64,000 bases of DNA, from the NCBI GenBank assembly GCA_950295325.1, contig OX485809.1:5146001-5210000 (forward strand), in the 5' to 3' direction. Below the pieces are notes generated by a model. It was not told the origin of the DNA. It ran no database searches and saw only the letters and a program-made list of their open reading frames with translations. Every line of letters starts with the position of its first letter. The first letter of the stretch is position 1. Both the position numbers and the translations under genes were made by a program. Positions 1 through 12,608 of this stretch are shown here, piece by piece. The DNA is from Polytrichum commune. Its lineage: Eukaryota > Streptophyta > Polytrichopsida > Polytrichales > Polytrichaceae.

Positions 1-3000
1 GAATAGAGGAAAATGAAAATGAAGAAGGCCGAGGAATGGATTTACTTGAGCCCAGAAGGACGCCTTGTGTAGCCAGTCGTCCAAAGCCCTCTCCCTCATA
101 GGCTTGTCGACGGGGAACTTGTTATCTAACCTTTCACGAAGGGGGGCGTTCCACCAGTGAAGCCACTTAGCTTTGAACGAAGCTTCGACCGGGCATGTGA
201 CAATTTTTTGCAATTTTTCAATTGTCATGTCCGTCGAAGAGAACTCATTAAAATGACGGTCAATCTGTGCACAAAATAAAAATGATTTGAGTTCAAAAGA
301 GTAATAGAGTTGAAGAGTGATTTGGATGAATTGCGTTCAAGAGTGATTTGAGTTCAAAAGAGTACCTCATGAAAGAAATCCTCTCCATTGTCAGGGTGTG
401 CAACGGATATGTACTTCTCAAAAGAACGGGCCCGAATACTTTTGATTATCCTCTCCTGGGCCTTGGTCATAACATTCCAAATCTCAGTGGCCGACCTCTC
501 CGCAACGGGTGTGGTCTCACTGCAAGGTCTGCTTGAGCCGAAATGTCTCTCTGCAAGAAATGACCTTGTGAGTTCATATAATCGGTATGGAAATTATCTA
601 TGTTGGAAGCTCTAAATGATTGAATGCATAAAATCATACCTTGTAAAGAAACTTAACGAACACATCCGCGGTCAAGGTGTACCAAGTTGGGCGACTCTCC
701 TTTATCTTCTCGCATGCTTTGTAGTCAGATGGCGATATAAGATCCTTGAAGGTGGACAACTCTAACCTCCCAAAAGTGCGGATTCGAAGGAGCTTGGCCG
801 GAATGTTTGCCTTGACATAATCATGCTCGGTTGACCTGAGAAAAAATATGTGAGGAACGTGAGCTGAAAAGAATGGAAAAGAATTGAAACAAAAATGAAA
901 AATGAATGAAAAAAATGAATGAAAAAAATGAATGAGCTTACCAATTAATGTCGCTCATGACATTGAGGAATATACCGGTGTATCCTCTAGGGTCAACAAC
1001 AATGCAATCCACCGAGATATGCCAACTCTTGTCATCGGCGTGGTGGTTATTGATGTGTCTCCACCAAGCGGTGAGACGATGATTGCCTTCCCAGACGAAG
1101 AACATCTTCCCGGCGAAATGTGCAAGATCCGGATCCTCCTTGAGCTTGGCGTCAAATTCTGCGGAGGCCTCTTGCCAGAGAGGGCTCCAAGAGGCCATAA
1201 TGCCAGGGGGAATGGGGAGGTCCACGGGAACGTCGTTGAAAGAAGACACGTAAAGAACCCGATCACCCTCTCGGTATCCCATTACAAATTCACATTCCAA
1301 GCGCTGCACCTCAACCTCACTGATAGGACGGACGAGAGGGAGGGCTCTCAAGCGGCATAAAGGAATGGATAAGCGGGACTTACATGTTGGCTTAATCCGA
1401 AGGCATTGGATAACACCAATGGAGTCCTCCTTTTGTGATTTCCGAAGCTCAAGCTCACACACCACGGGATCCGTGTCGGCAACTGCTTGAACGGCATCTT
1501 CGCTCATTGCGAGAGCCTAACAAAAACACAAACAATAAAACCATGCTTAGAAAGCTAGAACTCAAAAAACTTGCTTAACAAATTATTCAACAACTATCCA
1601 ACTCACCTCTACTTGTAATGGGCCCTGCGAATTGAGACTCTCAACCTGCACAGCTTCAACTTCAACCGCGGGGGCCGCAAGAACAACATCCTCTCCAGAT
1701 TGGGGTTGCGATTGCGCAACCTGTGAAGAGTCCATATCCTAAGAACATGGAGAAAATGAGAATTTCACAAAGAAAAGTCAATAACTTCGTAACTATAAAG
1801 AAACAAATCCTCACAAAAACAATACAAGGCCGAGAGCAAACTACAAATGGAAATGGCCGAATGCTAAGTCAAGTGCTCAACTCTAGCACTAACCTACCTA
1901 CGAATGAGAGGCCTCGGATCCGAGGCCTCTTTTCCTACCTCCTCCTTATGCACTACCCAAAAGAAAAAGGCCGAGAGAAATCTTATGTGAACATAGCAGT
2001 TTGACTTTTCAAGCACATACATTGTCTCCAAAATGAGGCCTCGGATCCGAGGCCTCTTCACAAACCTCCTACTCATGTAGTACCCAAAACAAGAAGGCCG
2101 AGAGCAATCTTACACGAACATAACATTTTGATTTTTCTAGCATAAAATTGACACAAACATGAGGCCTCGGATCCGAGGCCTCTTCCCAAAACACATACTT
2201 ATTCACTTCCCAAAACAAGAAGGCCGAGAGGATTCGAAAATGAACATAAGATTTTCATTTTTCAAGCACATACCTTGACACAAAAATGAGGCCTCGGATC
2301 CGAGGCCTCTTCACAAAGTACCTACTTATGCACTACCCAAAACAAGAGGGCCAAGCGCATTCAAAAATGAACATAACATTTTAACTTTTCATGCACATAC
2401 CTTGACACAAAAATGAGGCCTCGGATCCGAGGCCTCTTCCGAATGCCCCTCCTTATGAAATACATACTACAGAAAATGGCCGAGAGAATTAAAAAATGAA
2501 CCTAACATTTTCATTTTTCAAGCACACAACCTGACTCAAAAATGAGGCCTCGGATCCGAGGCCTCTTCCAAATGCCCCTCCTTGATGATTTTAAAACCTA
2601 ACCAATTTACTTGTTACATGGCTCACGGGTGTTCACCCGTGAGGTTCACATTTGATGATGTTCCAGGGGAGGTCACTCCATTGCCAAGTTGCATCACCAA
2701 AATGGGTCAAAATTTTCTCAAATTTTTTTGGGACGTAGATATACATGATATCTATTACAGAGTAAAATATCATGACCAAATTTGATGACCATATTTTTCT
2801 AGAAAACATACCATTTCTACCTAGAATGACGCAGAATTCAACTAAAACAATTACTAGAAAAAATGAAGATGACAAAAAATTTCAAAAAAATATACAAAAG
2901 ATATAATCAATAGTTACGAATATAGAGAAAAAAAATCATAATTTTAAAAAATATTTGACATGGAGACATCTCCCCGTAATGATGCTAAATCCTACCCAAG

Positions 3001-6000
3001 TTACCTGTTACATGGCCCACGGGTGTTCACCCGTGGGGCACACATTTGATGATGTTAAAACCTAACCAAATTACTTGTTACATGGCCCACGGGTGTTCAC
3101 CCGTGGGGCACACATTTGATGATGTTAAAACCTAACCAAATTACTTGTTACATGGCCCACGGGTGTTCACCCGTGGGGCACAAGGCAGAGAGCAAGGAAC
3201 CAAAAAAGCAGGAAAGTTGACATTCTATTAGTTTGAGAAATCAAGAACCTCACCTCTCTCAAAACCCTACCTTTCACATACTCAAACTTACACAAATAGG
3301 AGGCTTCGGATCCGAGGCCTCTTCCTCTAGCTGGTTCTTATGCACTACAGAAAACAAGACAAGACCGAGAGCAATTGATGTGCACATAACATTTTGATTT
3401 TTCAAGCACAAACCTACCCACAAATAAGAGGCCTCGGATCCGAGGCCTCTTCCTATGGCTCCCACTTATGCACTACACAATAGAAGAAATGGCCGATAGC
3501 AAGGAATCAAGAAAGCAAGAAAGTTGACATTCCATTAGTTTGAGAAATCAAGAACCTCGCCTCTCTCAAAACCCTACCTCTCACATACTCAAACTTACAC
3601 AAATATGAGGCCTCGGATCCGAGGCCTCTTCCCCTAGCTGCTTCTTATGCACTACACAAAACAAGACAAGGCCGAGAGCAATTGATGTGCACATAACATT
3701 TTGATTTTTCAAGCACAAACCTACCCACAAATAAGAGGCCTCGGATCCGAGGCCTCTTCCTATGGCTCCCACTTATGCACTACACAATAGAAGAAATGGC
3801 CGATAGCAAGGAATCAAGAAAGCAAGAAAGTTGACATTCCATTAGTTTGAGAAATCAAGAACCTCGCCTCTCTCAAAACCCTACCTCTCACATACTCAAA
3901 CTTACACAAACAAGAGGCCTCGGATCCGAGGCCTCTTCACAAACCTCCTACTCATGTAGTACCCAAAACAAGAAGGCCGAGAGTAATCTTACACGAACAT
4001 AACATTTTGATTTTTCTTAAATAATATTGACTCAAACATGAGGCCTCGGATCCGAGGCCTCTTTCCAAAACACATACTTATTCACTACCCAAAACAAGAA
4101 GGCCAAGAGCATTCAAAAATGAACATGAGATTTTCATTTTTCAAGCACATACCTTGACACAAAAATGAGGCCTCGGATCCGAGGCCTCTTCACAAAGTAC
4201 CTACTTATGCACTACCCAAAACAAGAAGGCCAAGAGCATTCAAAAATGAACATAAGATTTTCATTTTTCAAGCACATACCTTGACACAAAAATGAGGCCT
4301 CGGATCCGAGGCCTCTTCCGAATGCCCCTCCTTATGAAATACATACTACAGAAAATGGCCGAGAGAATTCAAAAATGAACCTAACATTTTGATTTTTCAA
4401 GCACAAACCTTGACACAAAAAAGAGGCCTCGGATCCGAGGCCTCTTCCCAAAGCTCCTACTTATGCACTTAACAAAACACATTTCCCCCCCCCCCGCAGC
4501 TTCAGACCTCCATATCTTCCACGTGTGGTCTCCAAATCTAACAATCAACCACTCTATCGTCATCTACGTGAAATGTAGATGCCGATGGACACCTCACTTG
4601 CCCCATTTGGGCAAAAATCAAGGAAGTTATGCCTGTTTAAACATTCGCAGTCCCGGGAGCCACTCCCAGGAGACTGCTGATCGAGGGCACTAAAAGGAGG
4701 CCTCGGATCCGAGGCCTCATTTTCAAACTAGTGTACATACTCAAAAACAAGCAAAGTGCCTCATTCATACAAGCTATACGTTGAATCAAAAAACCTCAAG
4801 TGGCCTCGGCTGAGAGGCCTCGGATCCGAGGGCTCACACACAAAGTAATTTACGTACTCCAAACCAACCATAGTGCCTCATCCGTACACTAGTTTTGGAA
4901 CACATAAAAGAGGCCTCGGATCCGAGGCCTCTTCTCCTAGCTTCTACATATGCACTTAACAAAACACATTTCCCCCCCCCGGCAGCTTCAGACCTCCATA
5001 TCTTCCACGTGTGGTCTCCGAATCTAACAATCAACCACTCTATCGTCATCTACGTGAAATGTAGATGCCGATGGACACCTCACTTGCCCCATTTGGGCAA
5101 AAATCAAGGAAGTTATGCCTGTTTGAACATTCGGAGTCCCGGGAGCCACTCCCTGGGGACTGCTGATCGAGGGCACTAAAAGGAGGCCTCGGATCCGAGG
5201 CCTCATTTTCAAACTAGTTTACATACTCAAAAACAAGCAAAGTGCCTCATTCATACAAGCTATACGTTGAATCAAAAAACCTCAAGTGGCCTCGGCCGAG
5301 AGGCCTCGGATCCGAGGCCTTACACACAAACTAGTTTACATACTCAAAACCAACCAAAGTGCCTCTTCCGTACACTTGTTTTGGAACACATAAGAGAGGC
5401 CTCGGATCCGAGGCCTCATTCACAAACTAGTTTACATACTCAAAACAAACCAAAGTGCCTCATCCGTACACATGTTTTGGAACACATAAAAGAGGCCTCG
5501 GATCCGAGGCCTCATTCACAAACTAGTTTACATCCTCAAAAACAAGCAAAGTGCCTCATTCATACAAGTTATACTTTGAATCAAAAAACCTCAAGTGGCC
5601 TCGGCCGAGAGGCCTTGGATCCGAGGCCTTACACACAAACTAGTTTACATACTCAAAACCAACCAAAGTGCCTCTTCCGTACACTTGTTTTGGAACACAT
5701 AAAAGAGGCCTCGGATCCGAGGCCTCATTCACAAACTAGTTTACATACTCAAAACCAACCAAAGTGCCTCTTCTCTACACTTGTTTTGGAACACATAAAA
5801 GAGGCCTCGGATCCGAGGCCTCATTCACAAACTAGTTTACATCCTCAAAAACAAGCAAAGTGCCTCATTCATACAAGTTATACTTTGAATCAAAAAACCT
5901 CAAGTGGCCTCGGCCGAGAGGCCTCGGATCCGAGGCCTCACACACAAACTAGTTTACATACTCAGAACCAACCAAAGTGCCTCATAAAGACATGCCTAAC

Positions 6001-8101
6001 CAAGTTACTTGTTACATGGCCCACGGGCGTTCGCCCGTGGGGCACAAGGCAGAGAGCAAGGAATCAAAAATGGAACAAAGTTGACATTCCATTAGTTTGA
6101 GAAATCAAGAACCTCGCCTCTCTCAAAACCCTACCTCTCACATACTCAAACTTACACAAATATGAGGCCTCGGATCCGAGGCCTCTTGCCCTAGCTCGTT
6201 CTTGTGCACTACACAAAACAAGACAAGGCCGAGAGCAATTGATGTGCACATAACATTTTGATTTTTCAAGCACAAACCTACCCACAAATAAGAGGCCTCG
6301 GATCCGAGGCCTCTTCCTATGGCTCCCACTTATGCACTACACAATAGAAGAAATGGCCGAGAGCAAGGAATCAAGAAAGCAAGAAAGTTGACATTCCATT
6401 AGTTTGAGAAATCAAGAACCTCACCTCTCTCAAAACCCTACCTCTCACATACTCAAACTTACACAAATAAGAGGCCTCGGATCCGAGGCCTCTTGCCCTA
6501 GCTCGTTCTTGTGCACTACACAAAACAAGACAAGGCCGAGAGCAATTGATGTGCACATAACATTTTGATTTTTCAAGCACAAACCTACCCACAAATAAGA
6601 GGCCTCGGATCCGAGGCCTCTTCCTATGGCTCCCACTTATGCACTACACAATAGAAGAAATGGCCGAGAGCAAGGAATCAAGAAAGCAAGAAAGTTGACA
6701 TTCCATTAGTTTGAGAAATCAAGAACCTCACCTCTCTCAAAACCCTACCTCTCACATACTCAAACTTACACAAATAAGAGGCCTCGGATCCGAGGCCTCT
6801 TCCCCTAGCTCCTTCTTATGCACTACACAAAACAAGACAAGGGCGAGAGCAATTGATGTGCACATAACATTTTGATTTTTCAAGCACAAACCTACCCACA
6901 AATAAGAGGCCTCGGATCCGAGGCCTCTTCCTATGGCTCCCACTTATGCACTACACAATAGAAGAAATGGCCGAGAGCAAGGAATCAAGAAAGCAAGAAA
7001 GTTGACATTCCATTAGTTTGAGAAATCAAGAACCTCACCTCTCTCAAAACCCTACCTCTCACATACTCAAACTTACACAAATAAGAGGCCTCGGATCCGA
7101 GGCCTCTTCCCCTAGCTCCTTCTTATGCACTACACAAAACAAGACAAGGGCGAGAGCAATTGATGTGCACATAACATTTTGATTTTTCAAGCACAAACCT
7201 ACCCACAAATAAGAGGCCTCGGATCCGAGGCCTCTTCCTATGGCTCCCACTTATGCACTACACAATAGAAGAAATGGCCGAGAGCAAGGAATCAAGAAAG
7301 CAAGAAAGTTGACATTCTATTAGGTTGAGAAATCAAGAACCTCACCTCCCTCAAAACCCTACCTCTCACATACTCAAACTTACACAAATATGAGGCCTCG
7401 GATCCGAGGCCTCTTGCCCTAGCTCCTTCTTATGCACTACACAAAACGAGACAAGGCCGAGAGCAACATGATGTGCACATAACCTTTTGATTTTTCAAGC
7501 ACAAACATACCTTTCCTAACATGTTCCTAAACCCAAATCAAGACAAGGCCGAAAGCAAGTCAAGCTGATATTCCAAATACTATGAGAAATCAAGGTGATA
7601 GAAAGCAAAAACGTTGGCGAACATAGCTTGGCCGAGATCCCGACACCTTACCAGAATTTGGAGTATGCCCTCCACTGAAGCCCCTATATTGGCGCCACTA
7701 TCTTCCGAGGTCCCGTCCTCTGTCGGCGATATTGGAGTGCTTCTCGAATCTCCGAGGTTTACTTGCGCCATTCCTCTCCCGCAGCCACGCCCTCGCCTTG
7801 ATGTTTGTTGTGTTCCGCCCGCCTTGCTTCGCAGAAATCTTGAAGCAGGGGTCACAACATCCACACTTAGGGTTTCTGCGCATGGGTCTCCTCCTTCAGC
7901 TCTTTCGCGGCCTCCCAACAAATTTGATTTCAGATCTTCCTTTGCCGCTTTCCTCTTGGACGCCTTCATTTTTTCTCTTGCTTGAATCGTTGGTTGTCCC
8001 GACATCGGTTCTCGCTCTTCTAACGCCTTCTCAATTTGTTGTGCTACCTCCTTGTTGTCTTCTTCATAGATATTTCCACTATCTCCACTCCCCCCCTCTT
8101 C
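1..8101 (-). CDS. ParB/DGQHR-like element protein, paralogue A (3' end beyond window)
   Basis: This is a multi-exon minus-strand gene that continues past the left edge. Exons that join in frame with GT-AG borders are 8101-7652, 1738-1607, 1516-942 and 835-640. Two further coding exons end at 366 (start unclear, about 544-595) and run 264-46. The third exon encodes FFVWEGNHRLTAWW, matching the D/E-G-N/Q-H motif of the ParB/sulfiredoxin and DGQHR folds, which bind nucleotides or DNA in known relatives. Paralogue B has VDGQHS and C has INGQHT at the equivalent place. The last exon (FSSTDM) aligns with B just after its first coding intron. The first exon is basic and Gly/Arg-rich, lies 5.9 kb upstream and joins in phase 0. 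Its true start may be further upstream, because the frame stays open to an acceptor at 8102-8103; alternatively translation starts at the ATG at 1735. The 5.9-kb intron holds the A palindrome array. Function is inferred only from the motif and paralogy. Confidence 0.6.
2622..3177. repeat. Palindrome family D, four copies
   Basis: Palindromes with 10-nt arms CCCACGGGTG around a TT centre lie at 3016-3037, 3086-3107 and 3156-3177 (70-bp period). A variant at 2622-2643 has CTC...GAG ends, a symmetric change in both arms. The 70-bp unit also contains a conserved ACCTAACCAAATTACTTG segment. A fifth copy is at 6020-6041. Confidence 0.9.
4440..5204. repeat. Duplicated ~270-bp non-palindromic segment within the A array
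   Basis: Segments at about 4445-4718 and 4932-5204 are near-identical copies about 487 bp apart. Each starts after an A palindrome, has a C-run of 9-11 bases, an imperfect inverted repeat around CCCGGGAG at 4651-4677 and 5137-5163, and ends in another A palindrome. They contain no supported gene; ORFs here are translations of repeat sequence. Confidence 0.8.
6020..6041. repeat. Palindrome family D, isolated copy with symmetric variant
   Basis: Arms read CCCACGGGCG around TT, so the T in one arm and the matching A in the other have both changed relative to the copies near 3.1 kb. Perfect pairing of the arms is kept. Confidence 0.85.
6060..7413. repeat. 307-bp higher-order repeat carrying two A palindromes per unit
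   Basis: A 307-bp unit with two palindromes 128 bp apart is repeated head to tail, with first palindromes at 6164, 6471, 6778, 7085 and 7392. The same unit occurs at 3300 and 3607. Units are almost identical between palindromes as well, so they spread by recent segmental amplification rather than by independent insertion of each palindrome. Confidence 0.9.
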
Positions 8102-8912
8102 CTATATTTAAGATAAAACAATGTTTATAACAATGATGACAAACCATAATATCTAAAAGAAAAGTTGTTTCACAGTTGAATATGTTCTACCATTTTCATT
8201 ATGTGCTCAAACAACTGAATATATGGAGAACCCGAAGAATACGTACGACACTTGTAACACTATATTCGTTAATTCGAGACTTTGGAAAGTCTCAAAATAA
8301 ATTGGACCCGTAGTTTCGGATGCGAATATTGTGAACGTAGGGAACATGGGGAACAATGGCAACATAATGTTCGAAAGATCCATATGTGATGAATATATAT
8401 GTTTCTAAATATAGTAATTATTTGGGGGATAATCAAAACTACGCCAACACAATATTCCAATGTCACAAATTCACAATTATTTTGTATTTTTGATTTTGTA
8501 TTGAACAAAATTAATGAATCTATAAATAGCCATCTGATTTTATATCTAGGGACTCTTGGATGCGTATCCCAAACATAACATCTTAGCCAATTGTGGGTGA
8601 ATTGAACGGCACATCCCAAACGCAACAATATTAAAATAATTTGATAGTGTGTATAAGAAATTGCAAATTAGCATCTGCAATATAATTATATAGTTTGGAC
8701 TCCACATCCGTAAACACAAACATATAAAAAACATTTGATAGCGCATGTGAAGTTGGATTCCACATCCGTAAATCAATACAATCATGATATATAATTGTAA
8801 TCTATAAAATTGCTATAAAATGTGTCTAATATAGTATTCGACCCCAATGTCATATATTTCATGAAAAACCAAGACACATTTCAAATAATTGTGGTCCAAC
8901 CCTACGTCAATA
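8102..8912. other. AT-rich intergenic stretch, no gene seen
   Basis: It lies between the 5' side of paralogue A and the 3' end of the B-associated DUF7869 gene. It has two copies of a TCCACATCCGTAAA segment near 8700 and 8759. The CATCCGTAA part resembles a decayed half-site of the B palindrome. No convincing coding exon was found, although an upstream exon of paralogue A could lie here. Confidence 0.5.
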
Positions 8913-11900
8913 TCATTCTCCATCTTCATCTTCAGCTTCATTTCCATTCTCGACATCGTTTTCTGCAGCAGCAATACGTGCCAAGTTGTCTTTGGCAAAA
9001 TCTATATGTTTTTGGGGGATGGTCATTGTCTCTGATTTGGAACCTTTGCGTGGTTTCCAAGCACAAAGTATGGTATCTGTGTTTATCCATATTGGTTCGT
9101 ATGCTGAGTCCATTGTCCATTTGAAACCTTTTTTGGTGTCCCACCCTAAATATGTGCGGAGCACATTTTGATCTTTGGTGCTGGGACGGCAATATTCCAC
9201 CTCAATTTGATGAAAATTTGGGCTAGTTGGAACAAAATTTGGTGATGACAATGCTTTTACCAACCAAATCGGTTTAGGGTGCTCCTCATCTCCAGGACGT
9301 ACGAGGATCATATACCCTTCGTAGCAATCAACAGCCACACGAAATGATGGAGCCGGACGATTACGAGCTGGGCCAACATAATGGTCGTCCGCTGCGAACT
9401 CTTCACGGATGTCCCCATTGTTGAAGAACATGGCCTCAGATTCCACGATTGTCACTCGGCTTTGTGGCCAAAAACCTTGTGTCAAACATGAATGTGTTTC
9501 GACATCGGGTGCTAGCAATGCTGAGCGAATGCGATCCCAGTACGTAATCAATGGTTCGTGGGTATCCCGAACACGCCTTGTGATGTCTTCCTCGCACAAT
9601 TCTTTCCAATATTGGATGAATCCGGATATACCTTTGATGATTTCTGGTCCATTCCTCATGGGGTTGGGTTTGCAAGGCTTCGGCTCCCCATCAGGTAGCA
9701 TACATTTGCCTTCTTCGTTTTGGCGCCATACGAGTATCCCTTCCTCTGGACCCCAATCCGGGGAAGTGCACAAAACTTTGAATTGCATGGCCGGCAAACC
9801 ATCATCACGCATATAGAATCGGAATTGTTGAGCCTTGGTATGGCCCACTAAACGGTCACCTCCCTTAAGAATGAATGGTTCGATAAACGCTTTGAAATCG
9901 GGCACTTCTTCAATCAAATGCGGGATGACTGGCACATTATCCAAATCCATGTATGATTTCATGAGAAGAGGAATCGTCGGAAAATCCTCCTCGTGCAACT
10001 TCATACTCCAACGTCCAAATGAAGCGTCAATGTCATCATGCGTGTGGCCAACCATCAAAAAAGACACAAACACTTCTTTGAAAATGCCCTTGGCTACGAG
10101 CAATGACCAAAAACAAAACACGTATCGACATTTGTTGTCTTTGGCACAATTGTCCAGTTGCACATGTAGAGTTGGAGGCAAAGGTTTAGCAAGAACGGTT
10201 TGTTCAAGCGGTTCTTGCAGTGACGATAGACATACTTCTTTCCCCTCTAGCACAGCCTCATAAATCGGTGTTGTTCCACATCCAACAAAAAGAGCGCGAG
10301 AGGATGATGTTGGCGGACTCTCAAGATCTCGTAGAAGTTTTGCAAAAGACCCTACGGTATGATTGGCGTCGCCTGGATAGAAATCCAAGCCATAATGTGC
10401 ATACTTGACGTCCACATGGCCATGTGCGATCATACCTGAATTAAGACATACAAATGAGAAGTACATTCCAATATCATTTATAATAAGGAAATTCAATTTT
10501 TCCGCAAGCAGGCCAAGAAAATGAACAAACACTTACGGATGTACATCCGTAACTCTTAACGATGAGTATGTGGGTTCGCAAAAAAAATGTGAAAACCAAC
10601 GAACCTGTGACAGATATTGGAAGCTTGAAATATCCATCTGTAGCCTTTATTTTCCGTGCATAACAAGGGCACGCAGTCTTCGCATGGTCCATTTTGTCAT
10701 GAATGATTGTCAAAACCTCATTCGGCCTCATTATCGATAATGCGCGATTCTTGTAGTAGTCTTGACGGTGTGCCTCTTGGTTGTTGACATGCTCAATGTA
10801 TTTCCGTTGATGTCTATTGTGCGACTCAGTCCCTATGGGATGTGCATCTCGAAGGCCCTTGTATTTTTCACAAGCAGAACACCTGGCAAACTTATCCCCA
10901 GGCCTCTTCGTAATGTACTCTGCAAATTGTTGATTCTTGATCACACTCAATTTTGACAACGAAATCGGCCCACATCCAGCCTTTTCGCCAACCTCATTAA
11001 CATCCATAAGTATGTTCTTCCATTTTGTCCCTGTAGGCAAAACCATCTGGACAACCTTTTCCCCCGACGGCAGAGTCCGTGTTTTGTGTGGCATCGCATC
11101 TGCTAATGGCATAATGATGGTTGATAGTGTTGCAGCTGCTTGGAGTGTTGCCTCCCTGGGCTTCTTTGTACCAGAGTTGCCATGGAACCGAGAACGCCGT
11201 CCTTGCAGCGAGTAGTTCCGGAACCTATAAAAATCTGCCTTTGAAACTGCATGTATAATGTACCATGCCGTGCAGCATACCTCTATATTTTCCAAGGTCA
11301 CAACCTTACGACCTTCGGCATCAAAGTGCATGTTGCGATGGACTTCAAGTTTCTTTGCAGATCGCATCCGAAAGTCCGCAAGCCACATCTCTTGTCTCAA
11401 AGATTTGATTTTGTCACGGGGAAATAGTTGGCAACACATTTTTGCACAACAATCCTTTGTTGCTACGGACCTAATAGATGTGTCTCCCAATGTTAGATCT
11501 CGACGACGTTGCGTGGGTTCACGGGGCACGCGAACGGAATCATATTTACGCCGACCTTGTCTAGGACGCATTGTGGCGAACAAAGTCTTTTGTATTTCCT
11601 CAAAACGACGTGCATGATTCCACAAGCTGACACCATCGTGAAGAACACTTCGCAACGGCCATCGACGAAGAGAGAATCTCCAACCAGGAGGTACTTCCAA
11701 TGGATGTAAGGAGTTCAAAATGCACACCCCAACATCTTCCTCCCCAAGGGGATTTGCATCAATACAGTCCATAGGATTTGAGTTCCTACAAACACCATTG
11801 GCCACGGGGACGCCGTATCCATTGACTATGACAACATCAAGATCAATCCATTGTTCCTGCGAATAACCCTCACATGTTGGTATGAAATCATCCTCTGCAT

Positions 11901-12009
11901 TGGCGACACCAATTGTAGTTTCATGTTCCATAACACCTTCAAATTCGCTAGCATAGCTTGACGCTTCCGAAGAGAACTCGAATGCATTATCTCGGACGTT
12001 GGAATCCAT
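8913..12009 (-). CDS. DUF7869 transposase-like protein (B-associated)
   Basis: Two exons, 12009-10605 and 10435-8913, join in frame (V-T-G-M-I-A) to give about 975 aa. The start is the ATG at 12009-12007, just inside an exon whose acceptor TTGTAG precedes it. The N-terminal half has Cys-rich patches (CCAKMCCQLFPRD, FARCSACEK, CPCYARK), consistent with zinc binding. The C-terminal half has the DUF7869 signature: VQLDNCAKDNK followed by VGHTHDDIDASFGRWS. DUF7869 proteins are usually read as RNase H-like transposase relatives; catalysis is not proven. The C-terminus is acidic (EAEDEDGE). The intron contains a B-type palindrome and is absent from the paralogue at 31.75-34.9 kb, which has an intron elsewhere instead. 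It is divergent from the B ParB-like gene. Confidence 0.8.
10533..10552. repeat. B-type palindrome variant inside the DUF7869 intron
   Basis: Half-site TTACGGATGT followed by its reverse complement, 20 bp. Relative to the main B palindrome the core has changed symmetrically in both arms, so the palindrome is intact. It sits in the only intron of the B-associated DUF7869 gene. Confidence 0.8.
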
Positions 12010-12150
12010 GGCCACTACAAGTGACCCACATGAAGAGTATGTCAAAATATCCCATTCAATAAATGTCATGGATAGTCCTAACGCTTATTGTCAATGAAAC
12101 ACAATGTCAACAATAGTGGATTTCATGGCCTGGAAACAAAGACACATTGG

Positions 12151-12378
12151 TATACGAACGCGCGTACGTATATCTCCATGTAACAACATTATCAGTGCAA
12201 GCACGCGCATACATATGTCTTTATTTATTCATAGTCGGCGGAAAGGTCCAGACAACAAAAACATGACAGTTTTATGGGCGCGCACCCGTAAATCTCTTCG
12301 TGGTCAAAGAGGTCAATATCATGCGCAAATGTTTTCGCAAACTATACAACATAGGTATACGGACGTGCGTCCGCAAAC
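12151..12378. repeat. Degenerate B palindromes upstream of the DUF7869 gene
   Basis: Imperfect relatives of the B palindrome occur at 12151-12172, 12271-12292 and 12357-12378, each keeping a GCGC or GTGC core and partly matched arms. They look like older copies of the array at 12.6-13.2 kb. A short ORF across them is a repeat translation. Confidence 0.65.
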
Positions 12379-12608
12379 ATCCGAATGTCAAAAGTCAGTG
12401 TTGTGCAAGACACACAGAGGTTTAGGAAACCAAGATGTCCAGGTGTCAGGTTCCTACTGTGTATTATGAATGTCAAAATATTATACTATGACACATAGGG
12501 TGATGTAAGCTTAGGGTTTAGGGATCTTATACCTCCATTGACCGTACAGTCTCAATGTAATATTCTACATGGCACATAGTGAAAAGTATGGAACCAAAGG
12601 TTTGCAGG

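Larger units (their letters stand above)
1908..7413. repeat. Array of 35 palindromes, family A
   Basis: A 22-bp palindrome made of half-site GAGGCCTCGGA and its reverse complement occurs about 35 times, for example at 1908, 2035, 2161, 2288, 2415, 2544, 3428, 3607, 4697, 5183, 5396, 5918, 6164, 6471, 7085 and 7392. Nearly all copies are perfect; 3300, 4814 and 5609 carry single changes. Spacing is regular within blocks: about 127 bp (1908-2565 and 3914-4444), alternating 128 and 179 bp (3300-3756 and 6164-7413) and about 96 bp (5300-5822). The array lies inside the large intron of paralogue A and was not seen elsewhere in the window. Confidence 0.95.

Noticed and set aside
5267-6100. 277-codon plus-strand ORF with repeating SDPRPH-SQTSLH units
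   Set aside because: It is a translation of the 96-bp A palindrome repeat; the same repeats give ORFs on the other strand and the unit lengths are multiples of three only by chance.
1908-7413. CRISPR array (regular palindromic repeats)
   Set aside because: Spacers are near-identical to each other, no cas genes are present, and introns and telomere repeats show a plant nuclear genome.
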